Positions 8,442 through 16,861 of a stretch of 64,000 bases of DNA are shown here, in pieces (position 1 is the stretch's first letter; every line of letters starts with the position of its first letter). The notes under the pieces were generated by a model, which did no database searches, was not told the origin of the DNA, and was given only the letters and a program-made list of their open reading frames with translations. Source of the DNA: Pseudoscardovia radai (GTDB taxonomy: Bacteria; Actinomycetota; Actinomycetes; Actinomycetales; Bifidobacteriaceae); the NCBI RefSeq assembly GCF_002259605.1, contig NZ_MWWR01000004.1, positions 62,001 through 126,000 on the forward strand, written 5' to 3'. The position numbers and the translations under genes are program-made.

Positions 8442-9506
8442 ATGGGCATCGATAGGAAGGCGGCGTTTCGCGCCATCGCATCCGGGAAAACCGCCGAGGA
8501 AAGCCCCGCTCCGTACCTCGTGAGCGCGTGGCAGCATCTCATCGGCCACGAATACGGCGCCGACGACTTCGCACAGGCCACCATCGACTTCGTGAAGAAG
8601 TGGGACTGGGAGTGGGTGAAGGTCAACCCGCGCGCCATCTACTACTCCGAGGCCTGGGGCGCCACCTATGACCACAACGACTACCAGAACGGCTACGTCA
8701 TCCCGCGCACGGTGAGCACGGTGATCAAGTCCGCGGCCGACGTCGAGTCCATCGAACGCCTCGACCCGTCCGCCAACCCCGTGCTGCGCGAGCAGATCGA
8801 CGCCGCGCGCCTGATCCGCGCCGGCCTCGACGGCCGCGCGGTGATCGACACGGTGTTCTCGCCGCTGTCGGTGCTCCTGCAGTTCGCCGACCTGCCGCTC
8901 TACCCGGGCGACCCCTATGCGCGCCCCACCATCGAGCTCGGCGAGCTGTTCGAGGAGCGCCCCGAGCAGACCGAGAAGGCCCTGAAAGCCATCGCCGAAA
9001 CCCTCGCCGACTACGCCGCCACGCTCGTGCGCGATCCCAAGGACGGCGGCGCCGGCCTCGACGGCATCTTCTACGCCGTCACCGGCACGGCCAGCGAGAA
9101 CTACTTCGACGACGACGCCTACGCGCGCTTCGCCGCCCCGTATGACCGCATCGTGATCGACGCCATCCGCAATGCGAACCCCGACGCCGTGATCCTGCTC
9201 CACACCTGCCGCCAGGAGTCGCACCCCGAGCGCTTTGCGCATGTCGGCGCCGACATCCTGCATTGGGACCAGTTCCTCGAGGGCAACCCCGACATCAACG
9301 CCCCGCTCGGCCCCGTGCCGGTGGGCGGCGCAAGCTACACGCTGTTCGCGCCCGACGGCGACGCCGCGAAGGCGGCCGAGGAGCTGCGCAAAACAATCGA
9401 GCTGCGCCGCGGCAAGCCGTTCCTGCTGGCGCCGAGCTGCACCGTGCCGACGCCCGCGTCCGACGCGTCGCTGCGCGCGCTGAGCGAGGCCCGCGCCACT
9501 CGCTGA
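8442..9506 (+). CDS. Uroporphyrinogen-decarboxylase-like (URO-D/MetE superfamily) protein
   Basis: A 354-residue protein starting at ATG 8442 after AAGGAGGACCCC. The layout resembles URO-D-family (beta/alpha)8 barrels of the MtaA/CmuA/HemE superfamily: an N-terminal WQHLIGHEYG segment, a central FSPLSVLLQFAD and GIFYAVTGTASENYFDDDAY region, a metal/substrate-type strand ILLHTCRQESHPERFAHVGADILHW (split here as ILLHTCRQE and HVGADILHW), and a C-terminal LAPSCTVPTPAS loop. Bifidobacteria are not known to make haem, so true uroporphyrinogen decarboxylation is unlikely; a methyltransferase-type or C1 role is inference. It lies 141 bp ahead of the liv-type transporter genes on the same strand and may share regulation with them. 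Confidence 0.75.
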   Translation: MGIDRKAAFRAIASGKTAEESPAPYLVSAWQHLIGHEYGADDFAQATIDFVKKWDWEWVKVNPRAIYYSEAWGATYDHNDYQNGYVIPRTVSTVIKSAADVESIERLDPSANPVLREQIDAARLIRAGLDGRAVIDTVFSPLSVLLQFADLPLYPGDPYARPTIELGELFEERPEQTEKALKAIAETLADYAATLVRDPKDGGAGLDGIFYAVTGTASENYFDDDAYARFAAPYDRIVIDAIRNANPDAVILLHTCRQESHPERFAHVGADILHWDQFLEGNPDINAPLGPVPVGGASYTLFAPDGDAAKAAEELRKTIELRRGKPFLLAPSCTVPTPASDASLRALSEARATR

Positions 9507-9647
9507 AAGGCGCGGAGGGCATACGATTTCCGCATCGTGTTGTCAAACGATGTGCATAAATCGTAGATCCTTCGCCGTCTGACGCGGGATTTCGCACCAC
9601 GCATTCCAGAGAAACCACAACACAAACACCCATCAGAAGAAGGAACC

Positions 9648-10907
9648 ATGTCCATCCACTCCACCGGCACCAACGCCGGCACCACCGCCGCGCGCCGCGC
9701 CGCCCGCCCGGCCCGCCGCGGCTGGCGCAAGGCCGTGAAATCCGCCCTCGCCGCCATCGTCGCGTCCACCACGCTCCTGTCCGTCTCCGCCTGCGGCCTC
9801 GGCGGCGACTCCGCCAACTCCAACGCGGCCGACGGCGACACCGTGTACATCGCCGCCATCTACCCGGCCACCGGCCAGTACGCCGAATACGGCAAGCTGT
9901 TCAAGGAAGGCTTCGATCTCGCCGTGGACGAGGTGAACGCGGACGGCGGCGTCGGCGGCAAGACGCTCGCCATCAAGTACTACGACACGCAGTCCGACGC
10001 CAAGCAGGACGCATCCATCGCCCCGCAGATCGCCTCCGACCAGTCCGTCATCGCGGTGGTCGGCGACTACGCCTCGCCGGCGTCCTCCGCCGCGTCCCCC
10101 ACCTTCCAGCAGGCCGGCCTCGTGCACTATGGCTTCAACAACTCGGCCTCCACCTTCACCGACACCGGCGACCATGTGTGGACGCCGCAGATCAGCCAGG
10201 AGCAGTACCAGAAGGCGAACGCCGACGTGGTGGCGAAGAAGGCCAAGAAGATCTCCGTCGTGTACATCGAGAACGACTGGGGCAAGCAGGCGTATGACTT
10301 CTTCAAGCAGGAGGCCGAGAAGAACGGCACCGAAATCGTGTACGAATCCTCGTACCTGTCGGACTCCACCGACCTCTCGCCGATCCTCATCCCGGCGCGC
10401 GACGCCCAGCCCGACGCCATCGTCGACATCGGCTACGGCCCGGACGGCGCGCTCGTGGTGAACACGCTGCGCGACAAGCTCGGCTACACCGGCCCGTTCT
10501 TCGGCGGCCAGGAGACAAGCGAGTTCCTCGAGAACGCCGGCAGCAACGCCGAGGGCACCATCATCACCGGCAGCTTCTCCGCCACCGGCACGAAGGACTC
10601 CAAGGCGCAGGCCTTCGTCAAGGCCTTCAACGACCGTTACGGCAACAACCCCGGCAACTTCGAGGTCACCGCCTACCAGGCCATCAAGGACCTCGCGTAC
10701 GCGGCGAACAAGACCTCGCCGACGCGCGACGGCATCCAGCAGGCGCTCCAGACCGTCACCGACTTCCCGCTCTACCAGGGCAACGGCGGCACCTTCAAGT
10801 TCAACACCGAGACCAGGCGCGCCGACAACATCGACCCGATCCTGCTCATCGTGAAGGACGGCAAGTTCGTGCAATACGATCCCGACACCGACAGCGCGTC
10901 GAACTGA
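9648..10907 (+). CDS. Branched-chain-amino-acid-type ABC transporter substrate-binding lipoprotein
   Basis: A 419-residue lipoprotein starting at ATG 9648. It has an Arg-rich n-region, a hydrophobic stretch (ALAAIVASTTLLSVSAC) and a lipobox ending at Cys49. The mature part is a Leu/Ile/Val-binding-protein (type I periplasmic binding) fold: VYIAAIYPATGQYAEYG, AVDEVNADGGVGGKTLAIKY, VIAVVGDYASPASSAASPTF and VYIENDWGKQAYDFF. The lipoprotein would sit outside the membrane and deliver substrate to LivHM. The N-terminal extension before the signal core is unusually long and Ala/Arg-rich. The exact ligand (branched-chain amino acid, other amino acid or amide) cannot be read from sequence. Confidence 0.9.
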   Translation: MSIHSTGTNAGTTAARRAARPARRGWRKAVKSALAAIVASTTLLSVSACGLGGDSANSNAADGDTVYIAAIYPATGQYAEYGKLFKEGFDLAVDEVNADGGVGGKTLAIKYYDTQSDAKQDASIAPQIASDQSVIAVVGDYASPASSAASPTFQQAGLVHYGFNNSASTFTDTGDHVWTPQISQEQYQKANADVVAKKAKKISVVYIENDWGKQAYDFFKQEAEKNGTEIVYESSYLSDSTDLSPILIPARDAQPDAIVDIGYGPDGALVVNTLRDKLGYTGPFFGGQETSEFLENAGSNAEGTIITGSFSATGTKDSKAQAFVKAFNDRYGNNPGNFEVTAYQAIKDLAYAANKTSPTRDGIQQALQTVTDFPLYQGNGGTFKFNTETRRADNIDPILLIVKDGKFVQYDPDTDSASN

Positions 10908-11020
10908 CGCGCGCGGTTGGCGCGGTGTGGCTGCGTCTGCCCGGCGCCCGCGGCAGGCAGGCGATAACGGACGATACACGATAGGCGGATGATCCAGCGG
11001 ATGATGAAGGTGGCAGGAAG

Positions 11021-12838
11021 ATGATCGATACACTGTTCTCCGGCGTGATCCACGGCAGCGCATACGCGCTGGTGGCCGTGGGCATGTCGCTGATCTTCGG
11101 CGTCACGAACGTGGCGAACTTCGCCCAGGGCTCGATCGTGGCCGTGGGCATGATGGTGGCGTGCCAGCTGGGCGGCATGGGCTGGGGCTTCGCACCCACG
11201 GCCCTCGTCGTCATCGCGGTGACGGGCGTGCTCGGTTTCGTCATGAACGCCATCGTCATCTCGCCGCTCGAGGGGCGCAAGCCGATCGCCGCCCTGCTCG
11301 CCACCATCGGCGTGGGGCAGATCATCGACAGCTCCCTGCAGCTGATCTTCGGCACGCGCACACGCCCGTTCCCCGACCTGCTGGAGACCTACAACTTCCA
11401 GCTCGGCGGCCTGCGCTTTGGCACATCCGACATCGTCATGGCCATCACGGCCATCGTGCTTATGGCGGCGCTGTGGGCCTTCCTCACCTACGGCAAGGCG
11501 GGCCAGGCCATCCGCGCCACCAGCCAGGACCCGGACGCGGCGCGCCAGATGGGTGTGCCGGTCGGCTCCATCCGCAACCTCTCATTCGTCATCGGCTCGG
11601 TGCTCGCCGGCATCTCCGGCATCTTCGTGGGCCTGTTCAACCAGAGCGTCAACCCGATGAACGGCGGCACCATCGGCATGACCGCCTTCGTCGCGGCCAC
11701 CATCGGCGGCCTGGGCTCCATCCCCGGCGCCGTGGTCGGAGGCCTTGCGCTCGGCGTCATCGAGGCCTTCGGCATCAGCTGGTTCGGTGACGGCGCGCAT
11801 GATCTCATCACCTTCGGCGCGCTTCTGCTCATCCTCATCCTGCGCCCGCAGGGCCTGCTTGGCGGCCGCGACTCCGTGCATTCCGAACCGATGACCGGCA
11901 CCTTCGTGGGCGAGGCGCGCCCGCTGTTCCTGCCCTGGTGGGGCAACCTGCTGCTCGTCGCCGCGGCCGTGGCCGTGCCGTTCTTCGCCAGCGACTACAT
12001 CTCCGGCGTCGGCACGCAGGTGGCCATCTACGCCATCGCCGCCGTGGGCCTGACGCTGATCTCCGGCCTGTCCGGGCAGACGGTGCTCGGCATCGCCGGC
12101 TCCATCGCCGTGGGTGCGTACGCCGTCGGCATCCTCACCACACGCCAGCACCTGCCGTTCCTGCTCGCGCTGTTGATTGCCGGCCTGGTTGCGGCGGTTG
12201 TGGCCAGCCTGCTCACGGCGCCCGTGTGGAAGCTGTCGGGCCATTACGTGGCCATTGCCACCATCGGCGTGGGCGCGGTCACCGTCGCCATCATCCGCCT
12301 GTGGACGCCGCTGACGAACGGTTCCCTCGGCATCTCGGGCATCCCCATGCCGCGCGTATTCGGCCAGCTCCTATACACGCAGCAGATGCAGTTGCTGCTC
12401 GACGTCATCGTGCTCATCTTCGCGGTGGCCATCGTCTCGCGCATCCACCGCTCCCAGCTCGGCGCCACCTTCGCCGCGGTCGGCGCAGACCAGGACGCCG
12501 CGGAATCGCTCGGCATCCGCTCCGGCGCGTACAAGGCGCTCGCCTATGCGCTCGCGGCGTTCTTCGCGGGCATCGCAGGCGGCCTGCTCGCCGCGCAGTA
12601 CACGTATATCGACCCCACCATCTTCACCACCACCATGTCGACGCTTGTGCTCACCATCATCGTGCTCGGCGGCATGAACTCGCCGCTCGGCGCTGTGCTG
12701 GGCTCGATCATCCTCATCGGCGCGCCGGAGCTGCTGCGCGTGGCCGCGGACGCCCGCGTCATCGTGTATGGGCTTCTGCTCGTCGTCATCATTCTGTTCA
12801 GGCCGCAGGGCCTCGTCGTTCGAAGGAGGGCGCAATGA
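11021..12838 (+). CDS. Fused LivH-LivM permease of a branched-chain-amino-acid-type ABC transporter
   Basis: A 605-residue membrane protein. Residues 1-290 match LivH (IHGSAYALVAVGMSLIFGVT, NFAQGSIVAVGMM, and the GLGSIPGAVVGGLALGVIEA loop). Residues 305-605 match LivM (AIYAIAAVGLTLISGLSGQT, LGIAGSIAVGAYAVGIL, and the EAA-like region ESLGIRSGAYKALAYALAAF). These are normally two separate proteins, so this is a gene fusion. The stop overlaps the next start as ATGA. It forms the transmembrane channel energised by the fused ATPase encoded next. Confidence 0.92.
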   Translation: MIDTLFSGVIHGSAYALVAVGMSLIFGVTNVANFAQGSIVAVGMMVACQLGGMGWGFAPTALVVIAVTGVLGFVMNAIVISPLEGRKPIAALLATIGVGQIIDSSLQLIFGTRTRPFPDLLETYNFQLGGLRFGTSDIVMAITAIVLMAALWAFLTYGKAGQAIRATSQDPDAARQMGVPVGSIRNLSFVIGSVLAGISGIFVGLFNQSVNPMNGGTIGMTAFVAATIGGLGSIPGAVVGGLALGVIEAFGISWFGDGAHDLITFGALLLILILRPQGLLGGRDSVHSEPMTGTFVGEARPLFLPWWGNLLLVAAAVAVPFFASDYISGVGTQVAIYAIAAVGLTLISGLSGQTVLGIAGSIAVGAYAVGILTTRQHLPFLLALLIAGLVAAVVASLLTAPVWKLSGHYVAIATIGVGAVTVAIIRLWTPLTNGSLGISGIPMPRVFGQLLYTQQMQLLLDVIVLIFAVAIVSRIHRSQLGATFAAVGADQDAAESLGIRSGAYKALAYALAAFFAGIAGGLLAAQYTYIDPTIFTTTMSTLVLTIIVLGGMNSPLGAVLGSIILIGAPELLRVAADARVIVYGLLLVVIILFRPQGLVVRRRAQ

Positions 12839-14703
12839 CGGACAATACGATTGCGAAGGCCGGGGATATCGTGGATGACGCCGCCGAACGCCCGGCCGCG
12901 GACGCCGGCGACGCGACGTCCGCCGGGGCCCGCGATGCCGTCGCCGACCGCCCCATCGTGCTTCATGTCGAGGGCCTCGCCAAATCCTTCGAGGGCCTCA
13001 AGGCCGTCGACGGCATCAGCTTCGACCTGCACCGGGGCGAGGTGCTGTCGATTATCGGGCCGAACGGCTCAGGCAAGTCCACCACCATCAACCTGCTGAG
13101 CGGCTTCCTCAAGCCCGACGCCGGCACAATCAAGCTCGAGGGCCGGTCCATCGCCGGCCTGTCCGCGCCGGAGACCTCCGCGCACGGCCTCGCGCGCACC
13201 TTCCAGAACGGGCGCGTCTTCGGCTCCATGACCGTCGCGCAGAACGTCGCGCTCGGTTACCACAAGAAGCTCACGGCCAACCGCCCTGCGCGCGGCCTGC
13301 AGCGCATCCCCGTGCTGCGCTGGATCCCGCTGCTCGGCGAAGCCGCCGCCTCGCTGGTGCCGTGGCCCTCGGTCAGGCGCGAGAACAGAGCGGTGGCCGG
13401 GCATGTGGATGCCGAGATCGAGCGCTTCGCCGAGCGTCTCGGCCCTCGCCGCGACGATGCCGCGTATACGCTGTCCTACGCCAACCGCCGCCGCACGGAG
13501 ATCGCCCGCGCGCTGGTCTCCGGGCCCACGCTGCTGCTTCTCGACGAGCCGACCGCGGGAATGAACCAGTCCGAGACTGCGGAGATGCTGCATGTTCTGC
13601 AGCGCCTCAAGGCGCAGGGCCATACGATTCTCCTGGTCGAGCACAAAATCGAGCTCGTCACGGCGCTTTCCGACCGCGTGCTCGCCATGGACGGTGGGCG
13701 CATCATCGCACAGGGCGATCCCGACGAGGTGCGCCGCGACCCGCAGGTGGTGGAGGCGTATCTGGGCAAGCGGCGGCCGTCGCGCCCGGCGGCTTCGGAC
13801 TTGGCTTCGGCGTCGGCTTCGGTTTTGGACTCGGCCCACGGAAGGTGGGAGGGACAGAGCGATGTGCTGGCGAAGGAGAACGCAATCGACCGCGAGTCGG
13901 GCACAGGCGCGGGTGCGGACGGTGCTGATGGCGTCGCGGGCCCTGCCACCGAGGGTACGCGTCGTCTGGACTCCATCGCGCCTCTGCTCGCGCTCGATGA
14001 CGTGAACGTCTACTACGGGCAGGCCCATGCGCTGCAAGGGGTCACGATCCGTGTGCCGGAAGGCGCCATTGTGTCTCTTCTCGGTGGCAATGCCTCGGGC
14101 AAGTCCACCACCATGAAAACCATCCTCGGTCTCAAGGAGCCGAAGACGGGGCGCGTGCTTTACCAAGGGCGCGACATCACGCGCGAATCGACGCGCGACC
14201 GCGTGCGCGGCGGCATCGCGGCCGTGCCCGAGGCGCGGCGCATCTTCCCCGAGATGACCGTGCGCGAGAACCTGCTCGTCGGCGCGTATACGCGCACGCG
14301 GGCGCAGGCCGCGCAGGTGCGCGAGGATGTGGAGCGCATGTACGAGCGCTTCCCGCGCCTCAAGGAGCGCCGCAACCAGAAGGCCGGCACGATGTCGGGC
14401 GGCGAGCAGCAGATGCTGGCGTTCGCGCGTGCCCTGATGAGCCATCCGCGTGTGATTTGCATGGATGAGCCGACGATGGGCCTGTCGCCGCGCCTTGTGG
14501 AGGATGTGCTCGAGCAGATCGTGCGGTTGCGCGACGAGCTGGGCGTGTCGGTTCTGATGGTGGAGCAGCAGGCCGAGCTCGCGCTGTCGGTGGCCGACTA
14601 CGGCTATGTTCTGCAGAACGGCCGGATTCGCCTGCACGGCGCCGCGTCCGACCTCCTCGGCGACCCCGAGGTACGGGAGGCCTACCTCGGCGGCGCGCGC
14701 TGA
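12835..14703 (+). CDS. Fused LivG-LivF ATPase of a branched-chain-amino-acid-type ABC transporter
   Basis: A 622-residue protein starting at ATG 12835, overlapping the permease stop by four bases, with AAGGAGGG upstream. Two complete ABC modules are present. LivG-like (about 40-310): Walker A GPNGSGKST, signature-region YANRRRTEIARALVSGP, Walker B LLLLDEPTAGMN. LivF-like (about 385-622): Walker A GGNASGKST, signature MSGGEQQML, Walker B VICMDEPTMGLS. An Ala/Ser/Gly-rich linker of about 75 residues joins them. The first module's signature reads LSYANRR instead of LSYGxQR, as is usual for LivG. With the fused permease, the transporter core is two polypeptides instead of four. Confidence 0.93.
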   Translation: MTDNTIAKAGDIVDDAAERPAADAGDATSAGARDAVADRPIVLHVEGLAKSFEGLKAVDGISFDLHRGEVLSIIGPNGSGKSTTINLLSGFLKPDAGTIKLEGRSIAGLSAPETSAHGLARTFQNGRVFGSMTVAQNVALGYHKKLTANRPARGLQRIPVLRWIPLLGEAAASLVPWPSVRRENRAVAGHVDAEIERFAERLGPRRDDAAYTLSYANRRRTEIARALVSGPTLLLLDEPTAGMNQSETAEMLHVLQRLKAQGHTILLVEHKIELVTALSDRVLAMDGGRIIAQGDPDEVRRDPQVVEAYLGKRRPSRPAASDLASASASVLDSAHGRWEGQSDVLAKENAIDRESGTGAGADGADGVAGPATEGTRRLDSIAPLLALDDVNVYYGQAHALQGVTIRVPEGAIVSLLGGNASGKSTTMKTILGLKEPKTGRVLYQGRDITRESTRDRVRGGIAAVPEARRIFPEMTVRENLLVGAYTRTRAQAAQVREDVERMYERFPRLKERRNQKAGTMSGGEQQMLAFARALMSHPRVICMDEPTMGLSPRLVEDVLEQIVRLRDELGVSVLMVEQQAELALSVADYGYVLQNGRIRLHGAASDLLGDPEVREAYLGGAR

Positions 14704-14720
14704 GTGCATACCTGCGCATA

Positions 14721-14838
14721 CCTGTCCGCAACCCATCACATTGTTTTCAACTTCACAACAGTGTGATGGGTTGCGGACATTTTTCCACGATTTTGGGGTC
14801 GGACTCGTGGATTTTTGTCCGTAAGCCATCACATTGTT
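14721..14838 (+). repeat. Family 2 palindrome with three arms
   Basis: Arm 1 (14723-14745), arm 2 (14757-14779) and arm 3 (14816-14838). Arms 1 and 2 pair over 23 bp with a single G.U; arms 2 and 3 also pair over most of their length, so two hairpins are mutually exclusive. The core between arms 2 and 3 carries TCGTGGATT. It lies just after the livGF stop. Confidence 0.85.
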
Positions 14839-14877
14839 CCGGGTTTGTTGTTTCGCGATGCCCTGCGCTATCTCGTG

Positions 14878-15237
14878 TTATTCCTGGGCGGCGGAGCCGG
14901 GGGCGGCGAGGGATTCGCGCAGGATGGCGAGGGCACGATGCACGCCGGGGCCGCCGACGCGTGCGATTTCGTTGATGAGGTCGGCCGGCGCGGAGGTGTT
15001 GGCCACGATCCATGCACGCAGATGCGGTTGCTCGGCCATGCGCCATAGGTCGTCGACCGATGTGCGCGGATCCGATGCAGTTGCCGGACTGTCGGGCGGA
15101 GCGCCGTCCGGGCCCTGGCCGTCGGCATCGGCGCCGTCAAACGCGCCGTCATCAGATGCTTCGTCATCGATGGAACCATCGTGGAGTCTCACCACATTCC
15201 TGTGTTGCTTCCAGCCATCGTGTTTTCTCCTGGACAT
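14878..15237 (-). CDS. Hypothetical protein coupled to the AbiEi-like gene
   Basis: A 119-residue protein starting at ATG 15237, eight bases after AAGGAGG; the in-frame ATG at 15261 has no better site. It begins one base past the upstream gene's stop (TGATATG), so the two are translationally coupled. The first 60 residues are Asp/Gly/Ala-rich and probably disordered. The C-terminal half (LWRMAEQPHLRAWIVANTSA and LINEIARVGGPGVHRALAIL) resembles one or two leucine-rich-repeat-variant helical hairpins. No function is assigned. Its position suggests a partner for the AbiEi-like protein, but it does not resemble the AbiEii nucleotidyltransferase toxin. Confidence 0.68.
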   Translation of the reverse strand: MSRRKHDGWKQHRNVVRLHDGSIDDEASDDGAFDGADADGQGPDGAPPDSPATASDPRTSVDDLWRMAEQPHLRAWIVANTSAPADLINEIARVGGPGVHRALAILRESLAAPGSAAQE

Positions 15238-15238
15238 A

Positions 15239-16381
15239 TCACGCGCCTCCTTCCTTGGCATCCACGCTTGCGTCAGTGCCGGCGTCTGTGGTCGCGCTCG
15301 AGCTCTCGAACTCCGCCAGCGCCTCGCCCCACTCGTCGCGGATCCGCCGCATCAGCGTGGCGCCAATCGGATGCCCGGTGAAGCGCAGCCGCTGCTGGAT
15401 CGACCGCAGGCATTGCGCCGGCCGGATGCGGAACTCGCGCATTAGCCGTTCGATGATTACGATTCGCTGCGCCTCGTCCGCCGCGATGCTGTCCTCCGCG
15501 TCGCAGCACGCGAGGTCGCAGATTGTGCGCAGCGGCGTGGTGGTGCGCATATCGCTGATTTCGCGCGTTTCCTTGCAGCGGATGCGCCAGTCGTGCGCCG
15601 TGAACGCGCCGCTGAGCCCGAATGAGTTGAACCGCGCCGGCGTGATGACGTCGAGCGTCGTCGGGAACTCGCCGCCGAGCCAGATCCACGCCGCCAGCTC
15701 AAGGCATGCGATGGTGTGGTTCGGCATCACAGCGCCCGCGATATCCGCGCGCTGTTCCAGCGTGAGCGCCATGCGAGGCAGGAACGCGGCGCCGGAGCTC
15801 AGGCGTTGCAGCATGCCAAGGTCGATCAGCGTTTGCATGGCCATGGGGCCGGGCAGGTCGCGCACACGGATGATCGGCGAGGTTTCGAGGCGCAGGCGGA
15901 TGATGTCCTGCAGCACGCCGGTTTCGATGGCCTCGTCGAGCGCCGCCTCGCTGGGGGAGAGGAGGGCTTCGATGGAGGCGGTGAGCGCCTGGGCCTTGCG
16001 GGGCTCGTTGAGGATCTGCGCGATGATGCGGCGCGGGGCGTTCTCGCGTTTCGCGGCGGGGCGAGGCCTCGTGCTCTGTGCCAGGGCCCCGTAGATTCCG
16101 CCGTTCGGGCCGGGGCTGTAGGGGCCGCGCGTGTAGGGTTCGCGAACGATGGGCGGGGCGTCGGGGTTGGTGGGGTTGGTGAGGGTGAGGTTGTCAGGGT
16201 TGGCGAGTGACGTGATTCCGTCGGTGCCGGGGGCGGGATCGAATTCGAGAGTGGTGCCATCGTATGGCAGGGATGGAAGGAATCCGCAGAGGTCATCCCA
16301 TGCGTCGCCGCTCGGCAGGGCGGTGGTCAGGAGGCTGTCGGCGCCGTTGCTGCGCCCGGGATTGCTGTGTGGATCTGTCAT
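15239..16381 (-). CDS. AbiEi-antitoxin-like protein
   Basis: A 380-residue protein using ATG 16381 (GTG 16390 is an alternative; ribosome sites are weak for both). The C-terminal half follows the AbiEi-type pattern: a winged-helix-like segment LPGPMAMQTLIDLGMLQRLS, a nuclease-like core NHTIACLELAAWIWLGG, LDVITPARFNSFGLSG, then ISDMRTTTPLRTICDLACCD, where TTPxRTxxDLA is the most typical feature. The N-terminal 120 residues are Pro/Asn/Gly-rich. In type IV systems AbiEi antagonises AbiEii, but no AbiEii is seen here, so it may be an orphan regulator. A second such orphan is at 34701-35801. Confidence 0.6.
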   Translation of the reverse strand: MTDPHSNPGRSNGADSLLTTALPSGDAWDDLCGFLPSLPYDGTTLEFDPAPGTDGITSLANPDNLTLTNPTNPDAPPIVREPYTRGPYSPGPNGGIYGALAQSTRPRPAAKRENAPRRIIAQILNEPRKAQALTASIEALLSPSEAALDEAIETGVLQDIIRLRLETSPIIRVRDLPGPMAMQTLIDLGMLQRLSSGAAFLPRMALTLEQRADIAGAVMPNHTIACLELAAWIWLGGEFPTTLDVITPARFNSFGLSGAFTAHDWRIRCKETREISDMRTTTPLRTICDLACCDAEDSIAADEAQRIVIIERLMREFRIRPAQCLRSIQQRLRFTGHPIGATLMRRIRDEWGEALAEFESSSATTDAGTDASVDAKEGGA

Positions 16382-16528
16382 GTTCCGCACGCTACAGGAC
16401 GGCGCGCGGGGCCGCAGCGTGTCGCGAAAATTTGTGGATAAGCGGATAACTCCGCTTCCCTGTGGATAACTGTGCTTCCTGAGGGGCCACGATGGCCCTC
16501 CCTTCGATGCCGCGCCTGCGATCGCCCG

Positions 16529-16722
16529 GAATGGCGTTCGGCGGGTGTGGTGGCACCCGTTTAAGGCGGTTTCGGGTGGTTTGGGGCTGGTTTGGTGCTT
16601 GGAATGGCGTTCGGCGGGTGTGGTGGCACCCGTTTAAGGCGGTTTCGGGTGGTTTGGGGCTGGTTTGGTGCTTGGAATGGCGTTCGGCGGGTGTGGTGGC
16701 ACCCGTTTAAGACGATTTCGGA
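16529..16722 (+). repeat. Tandem array of 73-bp units with CGGGTG/CACCCG hairpin (family 3)
   Basis: Units begin at about 16532, 16605 and 16678; the first two are identical over 73 bp and the third is truncated after TTTAAG. Each holds GGCGTTCGGCGGGTG, a short loop, CACCCGTTTAAGGCGG and TTTCGGGTGGTTTGG. A related pair at the same 73-bp spacing is at 50208-50335. The array is upstream of metG. Confidence 0.85.
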
Positions 16723-16861
16723 CGATCGCGGCGATTCCGGGGCGTGCGGAGGCTGGGGGGAATCGTGGATTATGCGCGCAAGCCGTACCGGTGTTCCTGA
16801 AGAGCGCGCCAGCGCCCGCCGACCGGCGCTCCTTGTCGGCGCTCGTACGGATAATCGCACT

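Noticed and set aside
14878-16381. Complete AbiE toxin-antitoxin pair
   Set aside because: The partner of the AbiEi-like gene is 119 residues with no nucleotidyltransferase motifs, so it is not an AbiEii toxin.
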